Shown piece by piece: positions 1 through 10,059 of a DNA stretch of 64,000 nucleotides (position 1 is its first letter; every line of letters begins with the position of its first letter). The DNA is from Chondrus crispus. Taxonomy: Eukaryota; Rhodophyta; Florideophyceae; Gigartinales; Gigartinaceae. The position numbers and the translations under genes are program-made. The stretch is from the NCBI RefSeq assembly GCF_000350225.1, contig NW_005178735.1, forward strand, positions 258,576 through 322,575, in the 5' to 3' direction. The notes under the pieces were generated by a model, which saw only the letters and a list, made by a program, of their open reading frames with translations, had not been told where the DNA came from and did no database searches.

Positions 1-1
1 A

Positions 2-229
2 GCCAAGCAGCTGGAGACGACCGTCGCGGCGCTCCGAGAGGCCTCCACCGCAGCGGAGCGTGAGCGCGTCGAGCATCACGAGAAGCTCCGCGGCGTGCAG
101 GACATCCTCGCGGTCGTCAGCCAACGTCTCGCGGCGCCGCCGATGCCTGCCGCTACGGTCGGGGCCTCGCGCCCCGCGCCCGAAGATGCCGCGGCGGCTC
201 CGCCGGCTAAGCGCACGCGTCGTTCTTGA
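2..229 (+). CDS. C-terminal end of an antisense ORF of element A (partial)
   Basis: An open frame enters from the window edge and runs 75 codons to TGA at 227-229. The first 45 or so residues are charged and helical (repeated Glu, Arg, Leu, Ala), as in a coiled coil. An Ala/Pro-rich stretch follows and the end is basic (KRTRRS), like a nuclear localisation signal. It is convergent with pol of element A, 176 bp from the pol stop. Element B has an antisense ORF in the same place with a coiled-coil C-terminal region, so I read this as the equivalent protein. Function is unknown and the start lies outside the window. It could be a chance frame, but its composition is protein-like. Confidence 0.5.
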   Translation, partial: AKQLETTVAALREASTAAERERVEHHEKLRGVQDILAVVSQRLAAPPMPAATVGASRPAPEDAAAAPPAKRTRRS

Positions 230-405
230 GCCCCGTCCCGTTTGTCGCCCCCTTCTGCGTAGCCCATTAGGGGCTTCGCCCACAGTAAACAGAGCCGATT
301 AGCGGTGTTCCTTGCCTTTTTCTTTTGGCGCGTGCGGGCGGCAGTGCACGACGCGCGCGAGCGAGGTCGTCCTGACGGTTCGGCCATGTGAGGCGGGAAG
401 AAGCG

Positions 406-2265
406 CTACGCGAGCGCGCTTGTCCGTCCTTGGCGCGTACGCCAATATCGGTCGATGAAAGGTTGCGGGAGCCCCTCGGAGGGCTCGTACGTATCGTCGG
501 AAGCGGCGTACCTGTACCAGCGAACCTTGTACTCGATGCCGCCGCGGGTCGTACGGTGTCCGACGATGCGATCAACGACGTATTCCGCGCGGGGCGTTGT
601 GGTTTGTGCGTCCGATGCGGATGGAATGGCCGAGGTGACAGTGTCCCCCGGCCTGCGTGGCATTTTTGTGACGCGGTCGATGCTCACGCGGTTCTCCACA
701 CCGTCCTGCTTGATGAGGACCGTGGTGTCCGTAGCGAAGCGCACGCGAAACGGCCCCTCTGTCCTTGGTAGAAGTTTGACAGAGAGCTCGTCCGTTCCGG
801 TCGTACCTTGCACACGCGTGCGTCGCTCGACGCTTGTCGACGGGCGGGGCGGGCGATCAACGTAGACAAAATCGCCCGCCACAACGACCGGACGGAAGCA
901 GACCTTCTTGTCAAAATCGTCCTTGTACCGCTTTTGCGATGCGGATAATTTCGTCCGAGCGCGGTCGAGAGCGTCGCGAAGCTTGCGCAGCGTGGCGCGC
1001 TTGTACTGCACCGGGGTCCGCTGGTCCTCTCGATGGGTTCCCGCGTCCTGCGGCACAGTACCGGGGAGGATTAAACCGGACGGTGGCCGCGATAACACCA
1101 GGTCGAACGGAGTCGTCTCCATCGACCGGTGGACCTGCGTATCGTACGCGAAGGTCAGCGGCTGCACGTAGTCGTCCCAATCGCGCTAGTGCTCCTCCAC
1201 GTAGTGCCCGAGGCGTTGCACCAGCGTGCGATTGAACCGTTCGGTCTGCCCATTCGACTGGGGGTGGTAGGCTGTCGTGAGATAATGCCACACCCCCAGG
1301 AGGGCGCATACCGCGTCGAAGAATTTCGCAGCGAACTGGGGGCCATTGTCGGTTAGTACGTAGCGCGGTGCTCCGTAAACGTAGACCCAGTTGTCTAAAA
1401 ACGCGTTTGCGACGACCGAAGCGGTTGTGGTCCGGAGCGGGATACTGCGCGTTAGCTTGGAGAACCGGTCGGTAATTACCAACACGTGTTGGTTTCCGTG
1501 CGCGGTCTTGGGCAGGGCCCCCAGGAGGTCCATCGCGACAAACTCCAAGGGGCCCGCCGCGGGGAACAGCTTGAGATCCTTTTGGTTCCTGACAAGCGTC
1601 CCGCGGGTCGCAGCACACGAGGTGCAATTCCGTACGGTCGAAAACGCGTCGCTGGCCATGTGTGGCCAGTAGTACTCCCCGCGAAGGGTGTAGTACATAC
1701 GCGTCGCTCCCGGGTGACCTGCCAACCTCGGATGGTGTGCCAGGTACAGTACCCGGGGGCGCAACCGAGCCGGTACCACGCGCTGCAGGGTTCCGTCCAG
1801 CGGGGACGTCCTCACGAGAAATCCGTAACGGTCGATGTCGAACTTCGAGTTCGGCGTCCCGACGGTTTCCGCGGCGAAGCGACAAAAGGCGTCCTCAGCT
1901 TGTTCGCGTAGAAATTCCTCAACCAAGATGGACGCAGCGTTGCATTCCTCGGGAGTTATCGCGAGCGCGTGACAACCGTCCGGACGGTCTTGCGGCGGGT
2001 CCCAGTGCACATTGTCCAAGAGGGCCTCGCTGCCCTCACCGTACTGGACCGCGAAGCACGGGACCTCATCATCGACCGGTTCGGTGTCTCCTCCATCGGT
2101 ACGTAAGCGCGATATGCCGTCCGCGAGTTGGTGCTTGACGCCTGGGCGGTACTGTACCTCGTAGTCGTACTCCGCCAAGCGCAGGCGCCAGCGAGCGAGC
2201 CGACCGGAACTGTCCGCTAAATTGAGGACCCAGCGTAGGGCCTCTTTCCAGCACACAGGTTGAAC
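406..2265 (-). pseudogene. Element A pol: end of RNase H, integrase and chromodomain
   Basis: The frame resumes after a frameshift near 2245-2265 at the conserved ALRW motif of the RNase H end. The integrase follows: an HHCC zinc-binding N-terminus (TCHPGATR-type His pair, then CTSC), a DDE core with AMDLLG (first Asp), LTDNGPQF (second Asp) and TERFNRT (Glu), and a C-terminal chromodomain of about 50 residues (EYVVDRIVGHR, then VRWYRYAASDDTYEPSE). A TAG at 1186-1188 interrupts it just after VEEH; reading resumes at once with a conserved WDDYV stretch, so the stop is a point mutation. Integrase inserts the cDNA into the genome; chromodomains usually steer it to marked chromatin. As it stands the protein cannot be made intact. 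Confidence 0.88.
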
Positions 2266-4850
2266 GCGCTTCCGTATAGGTACGGCCGTAGGGTGAGGAT
2301 GCTCCACACTACGGCCAAGCATTCCTTTTCCGTAGTCGTATAATTGCGCTCCGCGTCGGTCAACGCACGGCTCCAATATCCGATCGGTCGAGTACCTCCA
2401 TCGGGTTGCTCCTGTAGAAGGGCGCAACCCACTTGGTGTCCGCACGCGTCGGTGTCCAGCGTATATTTCCGTCCGTAGTGGGGCAGCGCGAGGATTGGCG
2501 GCGACACGAGGCGCCGCTTCAATTCCGCAAACGCCGCGTATTCCGTATCGGTTAATATCTCGAACTTGTAGGGCTGATTCTTGCCGGTCTTCTTGTTCAG
2601 CGGCGCGGCGATCCTCGCCAATCCTTGCACAAACCGTCGGTACACGTTGCACATCCCGAGAAAGGATCGCAGTTCCGTTTGTTTCGTAGGCGCGCGCGCG
2701 CGCTCGATCGCGATGACGTTGCGTCGCTCCACCTCCAACCGTCCCGGACGAATGACGTGCCCGAGATAGGTTACCGAGGTGTCGAAAAACGCGCACGTTG
2801 CCAATTTTAGCGACACACCCGCGGTATGCAGAAGCCGTAGTACCTCGTGCACGTGTGCCATATGTTCCGTAACGGTTCGCGAGTAGACGATGACGTCATC
2901 GAGGTAGACCAGCGCGGTCTCCCATTTCACGCGGGACAGGATGATGTCGACCGCTCGTTGAAATGTCGCGGGCGCGTTTTTGAGACCAAACAGCATGCGT
3001 AGGAAGCGGTAGAGGCCCGAATGCGACGCGAACGTAGTTTTGTCGCGGTCCTCCTCGGCGATCTCCACCTGCCAATACCCACTATTACAGTCTAGCTTGG
3101 TAAAGACAGTGGCATCGCCTAGCGAGTCGATACATTCGTCCATGCGCGGTAGTGGGTAGGAGTCGCGAACCGTAACGGCGTTTAGCTTGCGATAGTCCAC
3201 GCAGAACCGCATGGTCTCGTCCTTTTTAGGGACGAAGACCACGGGGCTCGCCCACTCGGCCAATGTCGGTTCGATGACTCCCGCGCGCAGCATGCGGTCG
3301 ATTTCCTTCTTCTCCTTCTCGCGCGCGATGGGTCCGGCTCGGTAGGGTGCTTGGTAGATCGGCTTCGCACCGGGCTTCAGCTCGATGCGATGCTTCGTAG
3401 CATCGATCTTACCCAAGTGGCCGGACCACATGTCCTTGAACTCGGACAGCATGTCCATAATTTCCGACCGGACGGTACTGTCTTCTGCACCGATATGGAC
3501 GTCTTCTTCCCACAAGCGGGTCTTCTCTGCGTCCGTATCGGTCTGCTCATCCGCGTTAGCGGGATTTCCACTGTGGGCGTCGTCCGTTTCCGGTTCTTCG
3601 CGTCGCGCGCCTCCTCCCGTAGCGGTGGTGGATTTAATTCTGCCATCGTCCGTAACGGGTCCTTCTCGTCGCGCACATTCCCCCGCGGGTGAGGAATTAA
3701 TCCTGCCTTCGTCCGTAACTGGTTGTTCGCGTCGCGCCTGTTCCTCCGTAGCGGTCGAGGAATTATTTTTGTTCCCTCCCCCTTCCTTAGCGTCGGCCTC
3801 TCCGGGGACCGGCACGCCAAGTGTCAGGATGTGTGTGGGGGATGGCAACGCGAGGCCAACAACGGTATGCTTGGGGACGTGGGCCGCGCGGCTTCCAAAG
3901 TTGCTAACAAGCACCGTAAACGGCTCGCCCGGGAAGAGGTCCATGACCCCCTGGGCCATCAGGCATAAATTCTTATGCGCCGTTTTGGGGTGGTTTTGCA
4001 GGAAGCAAAGCCCCCCAACCGGTGTTGCGACGCGTACCATCGCTTGGGTCATCGGGGGTATCGTGACCCCCTTGACCACGCGAATTTTCCGTGACAGTAC
4101 GTTCGTCGGGAACTGCGCGCGCTTCCGGTCGGCCGAATTTTCCTCCTGCGGGAGCTGCTGTGACGGTCCCCTCGAGGCCATCTTGCGGTCGTGCCTCGAG
4201 GGTGTGACTCCCGTCAGCGCTACGGACGGCGCATGATGGAACAGCACCTTCCTCTGCGGTAGCAGGATCGCCTTCACGTGGCGATCCAGGAACGTGGTTC
4301 CGAGGATACAGTCCACCGCGAGGTTGGTGACGACCAAGAACGGTACGCGCACGACGAACTCACCAATCCGGATGTACAGCTTGAGCTCGCCGAGGGCCTT
4401 CATCGACCTATTCGAAGCGTCGATGAGCGGCGGGCTCCGCGCGGACTGGATGGCAGCGCGCCACGGTTCTGCCACACAGCGTAGGTGGATTAGATTCGGG
4501 CCGGCGCCCGAATCTAGAACCGGCGTGATGGCGCCCATCATCGCGCGTCGTTGTCCGACCTTTGCGGTGACCTTGTAATTTTGCTTCTTGAAGAAGCAAA
4601 TTGCCGCTTCGTCCGTTCGGCTCTGCGATTGCGTGCGTACCGAAGCAGTCGACGGGGTGCCTTGTTTATTGAGGCTTGGCACGGGGAGGATTGTCGACGC
4701 CTCTACGCGTCCTCCCCGGCTTCCCCCGTCAGCCCAAGGTCCTCGGGCCCCTCTTCCGTCAGCGATAACGCGGGTTCTTCCGATTGGACGGTCTCGCGCG
4801 GCTCGACCACGTTGATGCCCGTGGGAGCCTGCGCACGCGAATTTCGCCAC
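2217..4850 (-). pseudogene. Element A pol: aspartic protease, reverse transcriptase and RNase H
   Basis: An 877-codon open frame. The retropepsin active site is PVLDSGAGPNLI (Asp near residue 113), with the paired ILGTTFLD motif later. The RT has PVVFVPKKD, FCVDYRKLNA, LDCNSGYWQ, FGLKNAPATFQR and the catalytic YLDD at about residues 649-652; RNase H starts with LDTDACGHQVG. All catalytic residues checked are present. The frame ends at 2217 through a single-base frameshift just before the end of RNase H. Pol is in the -1 frame relative to the nucleocapsid ORF (4703-5017), and the two overlap by about 150 bp, suggesting Gag-Pol was made by -1 frameshifting. No clear slippery heptamer was found there. 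Confidence 0.9.
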
Positions 4851-5017
4851 GCGGTCGGCGGTTGACGCTCGAACGGCGAACCCGGGCGGAGACCTTGACG
4901 GATCCGAAGCTTTTGATAATTGGCCTCGCGTGCCTGCAAAAGCTTCGAACGCAGCGCGCTATCCGCCACCACATAACATTGCTCCTGTCGGTGGGTCAGG
5001 TCCAGACAGAACCGACA
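4703..5017 (-). pseudogene. Element A gag: nucleocapsid with CCHC zinc knuckle
   Basis: Codons from 5017 downward give a perfect CX2CX4HX4C zinc knuckle (CRFC, then His, then Cys at 4976-4978). A charged tail runs to the stop at 4703. Zinc knuckles bind the genomic RNA during packaging. The knuckle frame differs from the capsid frame (5149-6033), so gag is broken by a frameshift between 5017 and 5149. The C-terminal half overlaps the start of the pol frame. Element B has a matching knuckle near 19129-19170. Confidence 0.8.
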
Positions 5018-5148
5018 CGGCGGGGTCCAGGTAATCCTTGGTTGAAGAACCGGACCCGCTGGTTCTGTACTGACCTTCCGTACGGATATGCGCGCGCGTC
5101 ACCATGTTGGGCGGGCGCCATCGGTGCGCCCGCCGGGGACGAGGCAGG

Positions 5149-6033
5149 TTACGGATGGTCGCTAGTCGGCGGCGAGCTAAGCGAGCTCGGCGTCGCCGAC
5201 TGGTCCGTCACCGCCAGTATCTTCTCCGTTTCGGCTCCGCGCGCTGTCGGGAGTTCAAACAGGGACTCGACCGACAGAACGGGCTTTCTCCGCGCGTTGC
5301 GCGTAAACCTTCTCACTGAATCGGACTGTGCTTGAGGCGACGCGAGCGAGGTCGCCTGTCTTCGAGCCGAGCGGTGCGTCTCACCTATCGCTTGGGCGTA
5401 GCGTGCCACCGCTTGGTAGTCCACGCCCGGATGCGTCGCGAGATAGTTCCGCACCTGCGCGCACGTCGCTGGCAGAAGCCCCTCAACGAAAAGGGACTTC
5501 AAGCGCCTGTCCGAAAATACGGTTCCGCAGCGCAACGCCTTGTCCCACAACTAATTACTGTACACCTCCTCCGTCATATTAGAGCTCTGACGGAAGGAAG
5601 TGACATCACCGACCGCTTCGGAAATAACTTCGTCAGTAGCGTACGTGCGTAATAAAAAGTTAACAACTTCCGCGTAGGTTTCGAGCACATCGCGCTGCTC
5701 CGCATCGACCGCCATGGTGTTCCCGTGTAGCCTGGACTGGAGCAAGGCGTGAGCCTGCCCAGTCACATAGAACTGGAAACACCATACGGCCGCGCCTTCG
5801 CTGACCCCATTGTGGTCGCAGGCCATCTTGAAGCGCGCGAGAAATCCTAGCACTGCGATTGGATCTTGACCACGGAATGTGTGGGTTTTCAGCTGGACGT
5901 CCAACTTCTTCCGATATCGGTTAACTCGCCGCGCGGTACTCGCGTCGTAGCGCGCGCTGCGATTTTCCAGCCTATACGTGCGGTAGTCGACGGCCTTGGT
6001 GAACAGGTCGTTCAGCGGTCTGATCACCGGCAA
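5149..6033 (-). pseudogene. Element A gag: capsid domain
   Basis: Two blocks in one frame, separated by a TAG at 5551-5553, make a capsid-type region. It aligns by eye with element B: DYRTYRLENRS matches DYRMYRLDNTS, and the TFRGQDPIAVLGFL block matches SFDGTDPIQLLPFL. Further shared landmarks are a transition through YATDEVISEAV and FVEGLLPATCAQV. Capsid subunits build the virus-like particle. The N-terminal part of gag (6024-7331) is in another frame, so a frameshift near 6024-6033 also broke this gene. Confidence 0.8.
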
Positions 6034-7331
6034 CCGTTTCGGATCCCGCCTCGGGGCAGACCGGCGATCTCTGCCCCTGCGATGGCGATCTCCTTCTCCG
6101 CCGGGGCTACTGTAGCCCTCCGGATCGGAGTCTTCTCGCCGGAACCGACGTCGGTCGCGCGCATTGCGGCCTCTGCGGTCGCTTCTGCGCGATCCGTCCG
6201 ACTCGGTGTCCTCGTCATCGGAGGGGTATCCACCTCCTCCGGCATAGCGGTATCGCGTATAGCGTCCTTCGCGGTTATCATCGGAGGGGTATCCACCCCC
6301 TCCGGCATCGCCTTATCGCGTATAGCGTCCTTCGCGGTTATCATCGGAGGGGTAACCGACCCCTCCGGCATCGCAGTATCGCGCGTAGCGTCCGTCGCGG
6401 TTCTTGCGCGTCGCCCTGTGGCGACGTCTTGTGTCTTCTTCCTCGGAGGGGTTTTCTGTACCCTCCGAGGTGTAGCCTTGAGCGCCGGGTGCGCTTCTTC
6501 TGCTCGACCGATACGGCTGTCGCTTTTCTGTCGCAAAGCGCCCCAGGCGGTTTTCTGTCCCGCGGGGGCCAGCCGTATCGGCGAGTACGGGGGGCCATTT
6601 TCTGTGGGCCCTCCTGTAGCACCATAAATTGGTGGGAGGTAAATGGTCTTACCCTCCGGGTGAGGGGCCATTGTACCGATCCGGGGTGCGGCGCCGATCG
6701 GTTCAGCGTGCGTTAGCGTAGGATCCGGAGCGGTTGAGTCGCGCTGCTCGCGTGCGTCGACTCCTGCTCCGGCGAAGGTCGTGGCCAGACGATTGGCCAC
6801 GGCGGAGCTGATCGCTCCCTTTAGAGCCGTGCCGGACGGGGATTCTTCATCCACAGTGGTGAGCGCGGTCAGCACCTCGCATTGGACTTGAGCGGGTAGA
6901 AGTTCGTCCAAAAGCGGTGGTATCGCGCTGCGTACGTGCGCGTCCACGAACGCGGGCACCGTTCGGTCGAGGCATATGTGCGCTACCTGGGGGAGTTCCG
7001 TAGCGAGGAACTCCTCGACCCAGGCCTGGATGCGCGGCTGAATCGCGTCGACCATCCATTGGACGCGATTCTCAGTGCCTGCCGAAGCGGCCGGCGTAAC
7101 ATCCGATGCGGACGCTCGCCTGCCGCCCGATCGCGGTGGCGGTCGCAGCAGGGCTTCCGATTTCTCCACCCGGGGGCGCGGTGCGCCACTGCCACTGCTG
7201 GTGCTCAGACGCCCGGAGGCGGAGTCTTCCCCTTGATCCGGTCGGTTCATCGTCGAATACGCTTCGCCATCGACGCGGTGATTTCTCAACCTTTTCCGTC
7301 TGTACGGTTCTGCGCCCGATCGAGCGACCAC
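6024..7331 (-). pseudogene. Element A gag: N-terminal region with internal repeats
   Basis: A 435-codon open frame in the gag position just inside the LTR. The true start may be a later ATG (MNRPDQGED), as the first 27 codons look like leader. It holds a helical segment (about residues 85-190), a Pro/Ala/Thr-rich part, and three 21-residue repeats of the type DTAMPEG-VTPPMITAKDAI near residues 310-375. It has no recognised domain; gag N-termini evolve quickly. It ends in a frameshift into the capsid frame. Element B has a comparable charged N-terminal region before its capsid, without these repeats. Confidence 0.65.
6214..6402 (-). repeat. Three tandem 63-bp repeats inside element A gag
   Basis: Units at 6214-6276, 6277-6339 and 6340-6402 are each exactly 63 bp (21 codons), so the reading frame is kept. 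The copies differ by only a few bases, including changes in the Gly/Asp/Ser residues before TPPM. Expansion probably arose by slippage or unequal recombination while gag was still coding. Confidence 0.9.
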
Positions 7332-7362
7332 GCGTGCGGCTCAACCTCGAGAGTTTTCCCCT

Positions 7363-7376
7363 CCACAAGAGTACCA
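7363..7376 (-). promoter_or_regulatory. Probable primer binding site of element A
   Basis: Two bases inside the LTR end, the minus strand reads TGGTACTCTTGTGG. A TGG start just after the LTR is where a tRNA 3' end would prime minus-strand cDNA. The matching tRNA was not identified. Element B has TGGTCTCCCGACC in the equivalent place. Confidence 0.35.
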
Positions 7377-7378
7377 AA

Positions 7379-8049
7379 TGTGGGATAACTCCTCTCCGCA
7401 TTGGGTTGGGTGAGAGGCGGAGGCTTTAGCGAGGGAGCACGCGGCGCGGACGCGATGCGCCAATTGAACCGATCGGACGAGCTCGCGAAAAGGGAGTGGC
7501 TCACTGGCCGGTTACGCGCAGTCGCCCCCTGGTGCGTGAACGGGAGCGACCGGTAACGGGTTAGAAGCCAGCGCGCGCGACAGACAACCGAAAACGGACG
7601 TACGTAGGCGCAAAAGGGACGGGGGCGAGCTTGCCCCCGTTTACTGGTGGGGACGGGTGCCAGGTCTTAACCCCGCAGAGGGACGCCTCGGACACCGGGC
7701 CCAGTACAGTAGTACAGTACCTGCCGCCTAGTGCGTGCCGGGTACTGTACACAATTAAAAAACTAGGGCCATAACTGCTACTACCACACGGACGCTGCTA
7801 CTACACGTGAGCACTACTGTACACGCGTGTTGCTTACAGACTACCGCACGGACGACACGTGTGCTAACGCGCACACGTAACACGCGTAGACTACCGCTCG
7901 GACGACACGTGCACTACTGTACACGTACGCCAGATTACGACCGCTCGGCATGCGCGCGCGCTCGCTACACGTGGGCACAGCCGCCCACATGTATACCGTA
8001 TACGGCCGTCCGATGACCTCCGCGCGCTCGCGCCGGTCATTATACTACA
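7379..8049 (-). repeat. LTR of element A (671 bp), 5' LTR on the minus strand
   Basis: On the minus strand it starts TGTAGTATAATG at 8049 and ends TTATCCCACA at 7379, the usual TG...CA ends. The same ends occur in a solo LTR at 38717-41229 that is bordered by a perfect 5-bp target duplication, which fixes the boundaries independently. It is rich in short palindromes such as GTACTGTAC and ACACGTGT. The flank at 8050-8054 (ATAGT) would be one half of the target duplication; the other half lies outside the window. Confidence 0.85.
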
Positions 8050-8540
8050 ATAGTCGCAGGCTTACTGAAGAGCGCAGCGAGTGATCGAATCTTTCTCCTT
8101 AATTAACAAGTATCTTGTAAAATGATCTGTCTAGAAAGCTTCATTGAATGGCGTTCCTCGACATTTTTGAGCGTTTTCTGTCCATTTCACCTAGACATTG
8201 TGAGAGGGTATATAGTGAGGAGAAGATTGATACCCGCAAAACGTTTACAGGACGTGTAGTATGGACAGGCCGATGGCCACCGCGAAATATGTCCATTAAT
8301 TCCCTTTTGGGGAAGGGTACCTCTGGGGTGGCACATCTTTCGTCATTTCAAATTTACATTTTGCCCCCCAAATCGAGTTTCCGTATTATTTCGAAGACGA
8401 TGCACACACAAATCCCGCCATTTTACAATACATGGATAGAGAAAGCTGGCAAGATCGACTGGGAGCTCGACATACGCACTTCGCCACGGAGTGCTTGAGT
8501 ATCGAGTGCTGGCAATCGCTTTTGCCGCTCCCTGTTTTCA
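8050..8540. other. No recognised gene
   Basis: AT-richer DNA right of the element A LTR. A 116-codon plus-strand frame at 8148-8498 has no motif and no coding look. It may be the outer part of the DNA transposon that follows, but no terminal inverted repeat was found. Confidence 0.5.
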
Positions 8541-9163
8541 ATGAGCTACCCACCTGGGGCTGTGTATATCGCTCCTGCATTCGCTCAGGCGCAGCCTTTT
8601 CCACCTCGCGATGCTCGCACTGACCGCAATGCAATATTGGTTTTTGATGTGGAAGGTTCGGTTTCGCCCGTCCCCAAAACTGGCCCATCATCCGCCGCGC
8701 ACCATTCCACCCCTATTCAGGGCTCGGCTCGTTTCTGCACTCAACCTGCCTGTTCAATTCAGGACGAAATTATCAGCTACTCATGTAATCATGCGTGCGT
8801 AAGATGCATGCACCCGATGCATGCCGTTTGTGGACAGGTTCCGCGGGAGGATGGCGAGAATTCGGACAGACGCATTTGCGGTCCGTGTTGGATGGAGGAC
8901 GAGCGCGAGGAGCGGCACGTTGAAAGGAAATATACGAGTCATAGGATTGGGTCAACTATGGACGGAACAGCCATGGTATGCATGCTTCAAGTGATAGGAA
9001 AAGGAAGAGCAGCTCTCGGGAGAGGATCCCGAAGCAGAATAGTACTCGGAGACAGAAAACAACCGAACCAGCGAGAAAGAAGCAGATTTCAATGCGCAGA
9101 GGTCCTATAAGAACCGCGATGGTTGGCGAAGGCCTGGACGTGTGCTCCTTGTTACCAGAGTGA
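8541..9163 (+). pseudogene. Cysteine-rich zinc-finger-like protein, frameshifted
   Basis: The frame from 8541 has a Cys/His cluster (residues about 65-115: CTQPAC, then CNHACVRCMHPMHAVC, then RICGPCW) typical of a zinc-binding domain. A basic Ser/Arg/Lys-rich tail follows, continuing better in a second frame (8978-9163). The Myb/SANT-like gene at 9142-9885 overlaps its end. Nearness and shared strand suggest these are two parts, or two ORFs, of one DNA transposon whose transposase is at 10060-11410 on the other strand. Function is not known. Confidence 0.45.
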
Positions 9164-9885
9164 ATAGTGAAGGAGGAAATGTAAAGCTGGAGTCTGAGGA
9201 GTGTATCATTCCCATGTCAAAGAAGAGAAGAAGAAGGGTTGGCGCGACAAATTACTCGAAAGCCGAAATAAATGCTCTGCTGGATTTTGTCCATGAAGTC
9301 GAGCCCGTAGGCTCTCACCATTGGGGTGATATGCACGCACGCATGGCTGCATGGGCGGCCGATAATGACCACACTGCACAGGATATCGAATCCCTCAAGA
9401 ATAAGTTCGATAAGCTATCGAGCACGAAGAAGAGCTCTGGTGATCCATACTGCCCTCCAGAGGTGCGTCAGGCGAAGTTTATTGCGAAAGATGTCCGCGA
9501 CGCAGCCTTCCCATGTACGTTCGGTGGGCTGCATGATGAAGAACCACTGAAATCTACTCAGTCTGAAGACTCGCCTCAGTCTCCCTCTATTGTAGCTGCG
9601 GGCACCCCTGTCGCCAACAGGGCCACTGGAAGACGAGGAAGCAAGCGCAAGTTCTCCAATGCTGCATGAAGGAATGATGAGGACCTGTCCAAAAATACAG
9701 AACCTCTAAAAGACATATCAAACAAGTTTGGGGCTTTACTGGATATTTTGAGGGACGATATGGATGGTGATCCAGGCAATCTTCGAGATGAAGTTGAAGA
9801 AGTGAAGACCAATGTGGCCAATACCAATAATCGGCTGTCTCGTATTGAGGGGCTGCTCCATAAAATCTACGATAAGAACAATTAA
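9142..9885 (+). pseudogene. Myb/SANT-like DNA-binding protein of a DNA transposon
   Basis: The frame encodes a basic start (KKRRRRVG), a SANT/Myb-like block (NYSKAEINALLDFV, then HHWGDMHARMAAWAAD) and a Lys-rich segment ending in SSGDPYCPPEVRQAK. That pattern recalls the DUF6818 family. A single TGA at 9667-9669 interrupts it. The same frame then continues with a coiled-coil-like C-terminus (DISNKFGALLDILRDD, RLSRIEGLLHKIYDKN) to TAA at 9883-9885, giving a 247-codon gene with one nonsense change. Harbinger-type transposons commonly pair such a Myb-like protein with the transposase, for binding the ends and nuclear import. The transposase here lies convergently at 10060-11410. Confidence 0.7.
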
Positions 9886-10059
9886 AAAGGGTACTTCTTA
9901 GCTTTTTTCCCACGTCCTTGGCACTCACTGCTTCCATATCTCATCCCCGAAATCCTCTCCTCCTCTAAAACCCTCTCCTCCTCTCCGTCGCCCTCCTCTA
10001 AATCTGACTTCCCTTCTACGCCGCACGCACTACTCATCGTCTACCGCGCCCCGTCTTTA

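Larger units (their letters stand above)
1..8049 (-). mobile_element. Ty3/gypsy retrotransposon A, minus strand, cut by the window start
   Basis: Read on the minus strand, this is an LTR (8049 down to 7379), gag (about 7331-4703), then pol in the order protease, RT, RNase H, integrase, chromodomain (about 4850-406). Integrase after RT is the Ty3/gypsy order, and the C-terminal chromodomain points to the chromovirus branch. Downstream of pol, on the opposite strand, lies the end of an extra ORF (2-229). The other LTR must be left of base 1. The element is decayed: gag is split over three frames, pol has at least one frameshift and one in-frame stop. It is GC-rich like element B and unlike the AT-richer DNA to its right. 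Confidence 0.9.

Noticed and set aside
911-1885. 324-codon minus-strand frame
   Set aside because: It overlaps the integrase in another frame of the same strand; composition is Arg/Pro-rich as in a GC-rich shadow.
3385-4236. 283-codon plus-strand frame
   Set aside because: Reverse-complement shadow of element A protease-RT; no motif and Ser/Pro-rich.
8148-8498. 116-codon plus-strand frame
   Set aside because: No motif, no relation to the adjacent transposon genes.
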